19,482 nt of DNA, taken from JBFMEX01 sp040752215 (GTDB lineage: Bacteria; Pseudomonadota; Alphaproteobacteria; Rhizobiales; Hyphomicrobiaceae). Below, one piece after another: positions 14,201 to 19,482 of this stretch. The position numbers were made by a program, and so were the translations under genes. The stretch covers positions 1 to 19,482 of the forward strand of contig JBFMEX010000090.1 in the NCBI GenBank assembly GCA_040752215.1, written 5' to 3'. The notes under the pieces are model-generated. The model was given only the letters and a program-made list of their open reading frames with translations. It did no database searches and was not told where the DNA came from. Within the stretch, counting starts at the first letter, position 1. Each line of letters begins with the position of its first letter.

Positions 14201-14879
14201 GCCTCGCAGCGCCATCCGCCAACCGCCCCTGCGTGGCGGGCTGGCAGATTCCGCCTATCTTCGCGCTCAAGCTCCGTTGCCGGAGACTGCCGACGAGCTT
14301 TGCACGGTCGCCCGGCAGATCAAGGCCGAGAGCCGATTTGTTCACCTCGGGGCGCGCGCAAGTGAGCGCAACATCAAGTCGCTGAGTGGCGAAGGGCGTC
14401 TTGCTGACTTCCGTGTCGTGCACTTCGCGACTCATGGTGCCATGGCTGGCGAGCTCGGACTCGGCACCGAGCCCGGACTGATCCTGACGCCGCCCGCAAA
14501 GGTATCAGCCGAGGACGACGGATATCTTGCCGCGTCGGAGATTGCCGGCCTCAGGCTCAATGCCGATTGGGTCGTCTTATCGGCGTGCAATACCGGGGCG
14601 GACGCAGGAGATGGCGAGGCATTATCGGGATTGGCTCGCGCCTTTTTCTATGCCGGGACCCGCGCCCTGCTTGTCTCGCAATGGGCGGTCTACTCGGACG
14701 CAACGGCGAAGCTCATTACGGGAGCGTTCGACGAGATGACGAGGGACGGACGCGTCGGCCGCTCCGAGGCGCTGCGCCGATCGATGCTGGCGCTCGTTGA
14801 CAACGGAGAGCCAGTCGAGAGCCATCCTGCCTTTTGGGCTCCATTCGTGCTGGTCGGAGAAGGAGCCGCAGCCAGATAA
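11247..14879 (+). CDS. Exported TPR protein with C-terminal CHAT caspase-like protease domain
   Basis: This is a 1210-residue protein. An N-terminal signal-like segment (hydrophobic at about residues 33-48, likely cut after PVRA near 51) suggests export. About twelve 42-residue TPRs of the kinesin-light-chain type fill ~88-588; many units carry the spacer A-x-R-E-K-ALG-x-x-HP. A helical linker follows (~600-750). The CHAT domain spans ~764-1207. The caspase-type dyad is intact: His1063 (VVHFATHG) and Cys1114 (LSACNTG), followed by the usual GLARAFFYAG and the C-terminal FWAPFVLVG. CHAT proteases are cysteine peptidases of the caspase/separase clan; bacterial ones include effectors such as the CRISPR-linked Craspase. 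Substrate is unknown. ATG 11277 is an alternative start that also keeps the signal segment; neither start has a good Shine-Dalgarno. Confidence 0.92.
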   Translation: MATPTDSVVSMRRPLPALFSRRTAWLCVGRWARILLTSLAAWTLSSLPVRADELDALNKRWLQLFKSGQTAEATEVAKRALTLTEQRFGRSHPSVATALLDLAILLNEQRQFEVSQPLIERSVAIREKALGAQHPHLATSLQELASVHRSQGRLKEALPLAKRALAIREKALGERHEIVGQSLEELVAIYKADGRHGDAEPHARRLVEIYRTALGVDHPKIGLAMHTHGEILVALDRMTEAEPLLRQSIAILERKLGAEHPVIGKKLRELFVALRAQRKYAEAEVQLTRALAIAERDLGSDSAELPALLQTFASLYRSIYRDREAEALLRRGIQLRERRLGKEHADVAELLHGLAELLVQQERYGEAEPLLKRALAIREQAPGQPDVGQTLSLFATLLVSTGRVADGESVARRSLAVLEKARGAESIEVAEVLETLGAVHQLQLRFDDAERALRRAIAIREKVGRADDLAIAQLLGKIADVYDWSLAKDKAPEAERLLKRALAIWERRLGPDHPETASLLLRLAKVNSSLGRPEAKLRLAKRALTLQEKALGPASADVARILDTIGFHHLLHGNFAEAVGYLDRSTRIMIGRLKRGNTPPRRQAQWNPEALDLGSEFGNARFHWLIQAQHKAAEEEPALKESLGRAGFEAAQWALVSSAAASLSQMAERHAIAADKALAELIRERQDLAGRYEAKDSLLTKAIMSSAPQRADEGAKSLHAELATIDGRIREIDATVEKRFPDHASLSRHAAVGIDEARSLIGADEAIVMPVDAVDFPTGTGGTFLWVVTKATFAWHRVPLDAGALRHLVHALRCGLDRAAWLGEGASACAKALGIEITAIPRDDQPLPFDHAAAFELYRALFGEFEHLIRGKHLLVVNAFPLSQFPLQALVAGKPDASMQGSEANRRATWLARRHAVTLLPAVASLKALRSRARRSNASKSYAAFGNPLLDGDPGRSADAARARAARDKQQCTRTEDGRLARSLQPRSAIRQPPLRGGLADSAYLRAQAPLPETADELCTVARQIKAESRFVHLGARASERNIKSLSGEGRLADFRVVHFATHGAMAGELGLGTEPGLILTPPAKVSAEDDGYLAASEIAGLRLNADWVVLSACNTGADAGDGEALSGLARAFFYAGTRALLVSQWAVYSDATAKLITGAFDEMTRDGRVGRSEALRRSMLALVDNGEPVESHPAFWAPFVLVGEGAAAR

Positions 14880-15225
14880 CGGCACTCTTCGCTCTCGAAC
14901 GCGGCGGGTCGGGCAACTCGAACCGGTGCCCCGCCGTACGCTGCGATAGACCGAGGCCTACCGTCGATTGAACGATGACATGGGCCGCTGACATCCTTCA
15001 CTGACCGATCATCCGGACGCGTGTCGGACGATCGCCCACGGGAGGGTCGCCGACACTCGACAATGGTTCGCACGGTCCAGGCTGAATCATTCCGGCAGTC
15101 GCCGATTGTTCGTCAGCGGGTCTTACGGGCCAGCCAAGGCGCGCATCCCTCCGACTCGAGAGCAGCCAAGAACCCGAGTAGCACTCGCCCGTTCGCGGTA
15201 CGCGCTGTACGAGAAGGACTCGCAC
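14880..15225. other. Intergenic region between two convergent genes
   Basis: The CHAT/TPR gene (plus) and the GMC gene (minus) converge here. A weak stem, CGGCGGG (14902-14908) with CCCGCCG (14930-14936), has no T-run. Open frames across the region have no recognisable product. I see nothing else. Confidence 0.45.
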
Positions 15226-16881
15226 CTACATCGCGGAATCCCGCGCCTGGCGAGGGGGCGTCGCGTCGATATCGAGCCGGCGGTGAAGCTGCTCCGCCGC
15301 TAGAATCATCGCGCGCTCGGCAAGGGCGGTGATCGTCAACAACGGGCTGACGCCGATCGCCGAGGGAATCGCGGCCCCGTCGCAGACATAAAGTCCATCG
15401 TGAACGCCTTGCGGTCCTTTGGTCGGATCGAATACCCGCCCGTCGGGTGCCACGACGCCTTCCGCTACGGTTCGACCCATCGCGCACCCGCCGAGTGGAT
15501 GGGCAATGATCCGGTTGCCGCCAAATAGGGTCATGGTGAAGGGGTTGGCATTGAACACGCCACCCATGTTCTCGATCGTCGCTTTGACCTTCTGTTCCGC
15601 TCTCAAGCGCTCCGGTGCGTCGCTATAGCCCGGCCAGTCGACGATGACGTGATCTTTGTGCAGTCTCAACCGTCCGCTCGCATCATCGTGAGCAACGACG
15701 TAGAGGAGCTGCGTCCGACTCATCTCGGTCCCGTAGACCCCTTCTCTCAGTTGCCGGAAGGCTTTTCGCACCTTGAGTTGCAGCAAGTTCTTGAGCGGCG
15801 CGAGTGCAGCCATCATGGTCAGCATCGTGCCGTCGTGAACCCAAAGCGGGCCGTCCTCGTCGCCGAGGTCGATCAGCGCCATGCTGTGAGGCCCGACCGG
15901 CGCGGCCCCCCGCGGTGCTTGAGGTGGAAAGCCCGTGGCAATGGCATTGACCGGCCGGTCGAGGTCCGCGGCGATGACGAGGTCGTCACCATTCGCCGAG
16001 AATTTCTCGCCCAGCATCGCCGAGAGCGCGAGGCCGCGTTGCCTCGCCCTGAGCAGCAGCTCTGTCGTGCCCAACGTGCCGGCCGCCAGGACGACGATCG
16101 GCGCCTCGATGCGCCGAATCGCGTTGGCATTCGACAGAGCCTGCACCTCGATCTCCCAGCCGCGCCCGGTCTTGGATATCGAATGAGCCCGGCTTTCGCA
16201 GAACACCTGTGCGCCATGGTCGACGGCATCAGCGATGTATGTAATTCCTACGGTGTTCTTTGCGCCCACGTTGCAGCCCGACCAGCAATCGCCGCAATAC
16301 CGGCAGCCGTACTGCAACACGCCTGCCGCATTGGGTCCCGGACGATGAGCGATCGTCATCGACGGAAACCGCAGCGAATGGCCGTTCGCCTCCGCCATCC
16401 TGCGCATGCCGGCGGACTTGGCGAAGCGCTCCGGATCGGGTACCGGTGCGACGCCGAGCATCGCCTCCGCCCGCGCGAGGCCCTCGAGCAGGAGACCATC
16501 GCCGACCACCGCATCCGGCCAACCGGCCTTGCGTAGTCGGTCGAGATCGGGCCGAAGCACGACACCGGCGTTGATCAGCGAGCCGCCGCCGAGGCCGGAC
16601 GCGCCGAACACGGTCAGCCCCTTGCCGACCGAAAGATAATAGAGTCCGGTCGGGTCGCCGAGCTTCGGCGCTCGACCGGTCAAGCGTGTTGTCTTGCGCC
16701 TCTGCTTGATCGTCGTCGGAAAATCCCCGGGCCGCCAGTGCCTGCCTTGCTCGATAACCGCCAAGCGCAGCCCCATGCGCGCGAGGCGGGATGCCGCGAC
16801 ACCGCCCCCATAACCGGAGCCGATGACGACCGCATCGTAGGCCGGCATCGCTTCGCTGACTGTCTTGCTGGCAGGGAACAT
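15226..16881 (-). CDS. GMC-family FAD oxidoreductase, cholesterol-oxidase-like
   Basis: This 551-residue flavoenzyme starts with the FAD-binding Rossmann motif VVIGSGYGGGVAASRLA, and E44-type acidic binding follows in LAVIEQGRHW. FGASGLGGGSLINAGV is the second FAD signature of the GMC/cholesterol-oxidase branch. HPLGGCAMG with His461 is the catalytic-site motif, and a C-terminal VCDGAAIPSAIGVSPLLTIT segment completes the FAD site. A cluster Cys193-x2-Cys196-x2-Cys199-x3-Cys203 (CRYCGDCWSGC) is followed by NVGAKNT. It oxidises an alcohol or sterol with O2 or another acceptor; the substrate is unknown. No signal peptide is seen, so it is probably cytoplasmic. ATG 16848 (MPAYDAV) is a good alternative start, close to the Rossmann motif. 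Confidence 0.9.
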   Translation of the reverse strand: MFPASKTVSEAMPAYDAVVIGSGYGGGVAASRLARMGLRLAVIEQGRHWRPGDFPTTIKQRRKTTRLTGRAPKLGDPTGLYYLSVGKGLTVFGASGLGGGSLINAGVVLRPDLDRLRKAGWPDAVVGDGLLLEGLARAEAMLGVAPVPDPERFAKSAGMRRMAEANGHSLRFPSMTIAHRPGPNAAGVLQYGCRYCGDCWSGCNVGAKNTVGITYIADAVDHGAQVFCESRAHSISKTGRGWEIEVQALSNANAIRRIEAPIVVLAAGTLGTTELLLRARQRGLALSAMLGEKFSANGDDLVIAADLDRPVNAIATGFPPQAPRGAAPVGPHSMALIDLGDEDGPLWVHDGTMLTMMAALAPLKNLLQLKVRKAFRQLREGVYGTEMSRTQLLYVVAHDDASGRLRLHKDHVIVDWPGYSDAPERLRAEQKVKATIENMGGVFNANPFTMTLFGGNRIIAHPLGGCAMGRTVAEGVVAPDGRVFDPTKGPQGVHDGLYVCDGAAIPSAIGVSPLLTITALAERAMILAAEQLHRRLDIDATPPRQARDSAM

Positions 16882-17278
16882 GATGCGCTCGATTCACCGC
16901 GATAGACGTTACAGGCTTACCGTGATCCAGGAATGCAATTCATATGCCATCGGTGACTTGCGGCGGATGATTGCACGGCGCACGCGAGCCCCAATTCTTC
17001 ACGATCCCTGCTCGCCTCGCTCGCGCATCGATTAGGCCGCGGAATTGCAAATCGGTGCGAAGAGAAATTTGCGCTCCTGCGCGCGTCCGTCCCATTTGGG
17101 ACTTGGCGATCACCATGGCATCCGCATGCCGGGATCTGCTCTCCTCAGTGTCATAGGTCATGTCCACCTCGAAAGTCCGGGCAGCGCCGGGGCAGCGAAC
17201 GCATCGGCTTCGCTGAGTAGAGCGCATTGTCGCGCTCAAACTCGAACCCACTCCTTGTACGATACACGCAGGCAGCGA

Positions 17279-17298
17279 CCTGTTACCTGAGTAACAGG
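17279..17298. promoter_or_regulatory. 20-bp perfect dyad, possible operator
   Basis: CCTGTTAC-CTGA-GTAACAGG (17279-17298) has 8-bp perfect arms around a 4-bp centre. It resembles the operator of a dimeric regulator, or a hairpin. It is 353 bp upstream of the RTX start. The CTG...CAG spacing is 12, not the 10 of lux boxes. Confidence 0.4.
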
Positions 17299-17536
17299 CA
17301 TTTCTCGCAGAGCCGCAATTCACGGCAATTCGTCAATCTCCCTTCGCGCTTTCGCCGCGGCCACCCGTTCACGCGAATCGACCCCGCCCGGCGTCTTGCG
17401 TCGACGCCGAGTTTTGCCGCGCGAGTCTGATGCGCCAGAGGCGCGATTGCCGGATCGTGGCGGCCGCGACAAAATTACTGAACGATGTTCCGCAAGGAAC
17501 AGGCTCGCGTTTGATGGCCCCGCATCTTCCGCGAGG

Positions 17537-17583
17537 CTGCCCGTGAAAGCCTCGGGCAGGCGGTGCTCCGCTAGGGGCACCGC
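17537..17583 (+). promoter_or_regulatory. Two adjacent hairpins in the predicted RTX mRNA leader
   Basis: Stem 1 is CTGCCCG/CGGGCAG (17537-17543 with 17553-17559). Stem 2 is GCGGTGC/GCACCGC (17560-17566 with 17577-17583). The second begins on the base after the first ends, so they could stack. They are 67 bp from the RTX start codon. Either a structured leader or a terminator-like element; no T-run follows. Confidence 0.35.
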
Positions 17584-17650
17584 CGCGCGACCGCATGCAC
17601 ACGGTCCCGCCGCCCAGGCTTGCTGAGCGTCTATATGTAGGAGAGTTTCA

Positions 17651-19321
17651 ATGAGGACCATTCGCGGCACCAAAGGCAACGACACACTCAAGGCGCCCGG
17701 AATTCTGACACCGACATTTCCCTTTGGTGAGGGCTACGAGATGTTCGGCGAGGAGGGCGACGACGTCATCATCGGCAATACCCTGAACGACATCCTCCAC
17801 GGAGGAGCAGGTCGAGATTCGCTTTCGGGGGGCAGAGGCAACGATACGCTCGACGGTGGTGCCGACGCGGACGCCATGGACGGCGGCGAGGGCATCGACA
17901 CCGCGACATACGAAACATCCTCCCGCGGCGTTTCGGTCGATCTCAGAACCGGCACCGGCCGCGGCGGCGACGCGGAGGGTGACACGCTGAGAGCGATCGA
18001 GAATCTGGTCGGCAGCAAGTTCGACGACAGTCTGTCGGGCGACAAGCTCGACAATCTGCTGATCGGTGGCGGCGGCAATGACAAGCTATTTGGATACGAC
18101 GGCGCCGATACGCTCGAAGGCGGCGAGGGCGCCGACGCGCTCGACGGCGGCGCCGGCAACGACTCCGCGCGTTACACTGACTCCAATCGCGGCGTCACCG
18201 TCGACCTTGCCGCCGGCACGGGCCTGGGCGGCACGGCAGAAGGCGATACGCTGAAGAGCATCGAGAACGTTACAGGCAGCGCACACGATGACGTGCTCAT
18301 CGGCGACGCAGGAAGCAACGTCCTTGATGGCGGCGCGGGCAATGATACGCTTGCCGGCGGAGGCGGTATCGACCGTCTCGATGGCGGCGCGGGCGTCGAT
18401 ACCGCCACCTACGCAGACTCTGCGTATGGCGTCGCCGTCGATCTCGAGGTCCCGATCCTGGTCGGCGATGACGGCTGGGCCGTGTTCGATGTCAACGGCG
18501 ACCACGCGCTGACCAACGCGGACGACCTGACCGGCGACGGCACGCTCGGCTTGGAGGACGTCGCCGACGTGCTAGTCGATGTCGAGAACGTCATAGGCAG
18601 CGCGTTCAATGATACGCTCGAGGGTAACGGCGCGGACAATACGTTCGAGGGCCAGGGCGGCGAGGACGAGATGCACGGCGCTCAAGGGAACGATACGCTT
18701 CTCGGCGGCGACGGTGCGGACGACCTCAACGGCGATGAGGGCGACGATGTGCTCGAAGGCGGTGCCGGGCATGACGTCATCGATGGCGGTGACGGCGTCG
18801 ATACATTGTCGTATGCGAGCTCGAATGCCGGCGTCGGCATCTTCCTGGATGCTGGACAGGGGTTCGGAGGCCACGCTCAGGGCGATACCTGGGAGAACGT
18901 CGAGAATGTGACCGGCAGCGCCCACGGCGACGTGATCGTCGGCAACGGCGGCGACAACGAGATCGTCGGCGGCGACGGAGATGATGTCCTGCGCGGAGGA
19001 AGCGGCGTCGATCTCATCTGGGGCGGCGCCGGCAACGACACATTCTGGTTCGATCAATCGGACGATAGCGACAACTTCTACCTTCCCTGGAACATCGAGG
19101 CCATCGGTGACTTCACCGCCGGCGGCGACGAGGACGTGATCGATCTGACCGATGCGGGAACCGGCTACACGTCTCTCGCCGACGTCCTGGCAAATACCCA
19201 GTCCCTGGTCGCGACCACCGGTGAAAGCGTGCTGGAGATCGATCTCGGGCCATCCGGAGCGCTCTACCTGATCGGTGTCGAGGCAAGCGAGCTCACCGAA
19301 AGCGACTTCATCTTTGGATGA
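17651..19321 (+). CDS. RTX (hemolysin-type) calcium-binding protein, probable type I secretion substrate
   Basis: This 556-residue acidic protein is built of GGxGxDxLx nonapeptide repeats that bind calcium in a beta-roll. Four larger modules recur (starting near residues 89, 175, 255 and 385). Each has a YxxSxxGVxVDL segment, a linker ending xIENVxGSxxDDxLxG, and several nonapeptides. The module at ~255 carries an insert with two EF-hand-like loops: D280-x-N-x-D284...D291 and D292-x-T-x-D296...D303. The last ~80 residues are repeat-free and end in ELTESDFIFG, the acidic/hydrophobic C-terminal pattern of type I secretion signals. No N-terminal signal peptide and no enzyme domain is seen, so it may be a structural or adhesive extracellular protein. 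AGGAG 7 nt before the ATG supports the start. No ABC exporter genes are in the window. Confidence 0.92.
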   Translation: MRTIRGTKGNDTLKAPGILTPTFPFGEGYEMFGEEGDDVIIGNTLNDILHGGAGRDSLSGGRGNDTLDGGADADAMDGGEGIDTATYETSSRGVSVDLRTGTGRGGDAEGDTLRAIENLVGSKFDDSLSGDKLDNLLIGGGGNDKLFGYDGADTLEGGEGADALDGGAGNDSARYTDSNRGVTVDLAAGTGLGGTAEGDTLKSIENVTGSAHDDVLIGDAGSNVLDGGAGNDTLAGGGGIDRLDGGAGVDTATYADSAYGVAVDLEVPILVGDDGWAVFDVNGDHALTNADDLTGDGTLGLEDVADVLVDVENVIGSAFNDTLEGNGADNTFEGQGGEDEMHGAQGNDTLLGGDGADDLNGDEGDDVLEGGAGHDVIDGGDGVDTLSYASSNAGVGIFLDAGQGFGGHAQGDTWENVENVTGSAHGDVIVGNGGDNEIVGGDGDDVLRGGSGVDLIWGGAGNDTFWFDQSDDSDNFYLPWNIEAIGDFTAGGDEDVIDLTDAGTGYTSLADVLANTQSLVATTGESVLEIDLGPSGALYLIGVEASELTESDFIFG

Positions 19322-19332
19322 GGTCTGCAATA

Positions 19333-19395
19333 GCGCCCTCGCTGGCTACTGCCCTCGTGAGGAGCTCGCTTCTCATGACGAGCCGGTGAGGGCGC
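19333..19395. terminator. Long hairpin after the RTX gene, possible terminator
   Basis: GCGCCCTCGCTGGCT (19333-19347) pairs with AGCCGGTGAGGGCGC (19381-19395) over 15 positions with two G-U pairs. An inner stem (TCGTGAG with CTCATGA) continues it. It starts 11 bp after the stop. There is no T-run, so factor-assisted termination or a REP-like element are alternatives. Confidence 0.5.
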
Positions 19396-19449
19396 CGCCA
19401 CGACCCTATTTGCTGATCGGCCAATCGACTGTGCGACAGTGTCCCGATA

Positions 19450-19482
19450 ATGGCGAAAGCAATGTCTACGAAGAAGTCAAAC
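19450..19482 (+). CDS. Possible start of a further gene (11 codons, cut by the window end)
   Basis: ATG at 19450 opens a frame reading MAKAMSTKKSN up to the last base. The short Lys-rich start looks like a plausible N-terminus, and a second ATG follows at codon 5. There is no clear Shine-Dalgarno. Too short to identify. Confidence 0.25.
   Translation, partial: MAKAMSTKKSN

Larger units (their letters stand above)
16882..17650. other. 769-bp regulatory region between divergent GMC and RTX genes
   Basis: No convincing gene is present. An open frame on the minus strand (16940-17323) has no ribosome-binding site or known motif. The region holds a perfect dyad (17279-17298) and two stacked hairpins just before the RTX gene (17537-17583), listed separately. 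The base composition is less GC-rich around 16930-17330 than in the flanking genes. Confidence 0.5.

Noticed and set aside
17279..17298. LuxR-type lux box
   Set aside because: The CTG...CAG half-sites are separated by 12 bp rather than 10, and no luxI/luxR gene is present.
16940..17323. Possible 127-residue minus-strand protein
   Set aside because: No ribosome-binding site, no recognisable domain, mixed composition and an intergenic setting. It is probably a chance open frame.

Overview
The window is GC-rich chromosomal DNA from an alphaproteobacterium, most likely a member of the Hyphomicrobiales (Rhizobiales). The evidence is the gene families and their order: a zinc-free L36, maf-yacG next to a tRNA, a CpdR-type response regulator divergent from an N-formylglutamate amidohydrolase, and three small-RNA genes that resemble the rhizobial MmgR/alpha-r8 family. 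I see no transposase, integrase, phage gene or CRISPR array.

Layout. 1-838 is the C-terminal tail of what is probably ribonuclease E, followed by a strong terminator. 977-1636 (minus) encodes an exported protein made almost entirely of 23-residue (69-bp) tandem repeats. 1637-2526 has no gene but holds three kinds of repeat: a dispersed-type palindrome, a long inverted repeat and a run of 14-bp direct repeats. 2527-4961 (minus) carries maf (NTP pyrophosphatase), yacG (gyrase inhibitor), tRNA-Val(GAC), rpmJ (L36) and a periplasmic TPR protein. 5190-7279 (plus) is a two-gene set: a Crp/Fnr-type cyclic-nucleotide-responsive regulator and a membrane class III adenylate cyclase, so a cAMP synthase lies next to a likely cAMP sensor. 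7406-8218 (minus) is a HisN-like inositol-monophosphatase-family enzyme.

The most interesting stretch is 8219-9136. It has no protein gene but carries three tandem, separately promoted and separately terminated small-RNA genes. They share an identical 24-nt core containing the anti-Shine-Dalgarno-like sequence TTTCCTCCCT. The three-hairpin layout, this core and the neighbouring inositol-phosphatase-family gene all match what I recall of the MmgR (Rfam 'suhB') family. Three copies in 630 bp is the unusual part.

9137-10912 holds the N-formylglutamate amidohydrolase (minus), cpdR (plus) and tRNA-Phe(GAA). 11247-14879 is a 1210-residue exported protein with about twelve kinesin-light-chain-type TPRs and a C-terminal CHAT caspase-like protease domain with an intact His/Cys dyad. 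15226-16881 (minus) is a cholesterol-oxidase-like GMC flavoenzyme with a four-cysteine cluster. 17651-19321 is an RTX calcium-binding protein, probably exported by a type I secretion system, with two back-to-back EF-hand loops inserted in one repeat module. The last 33 bases may be the start of another gene.

All calls rest on reading the sequence and on remembered family features; no searches, folding or alignments were run.
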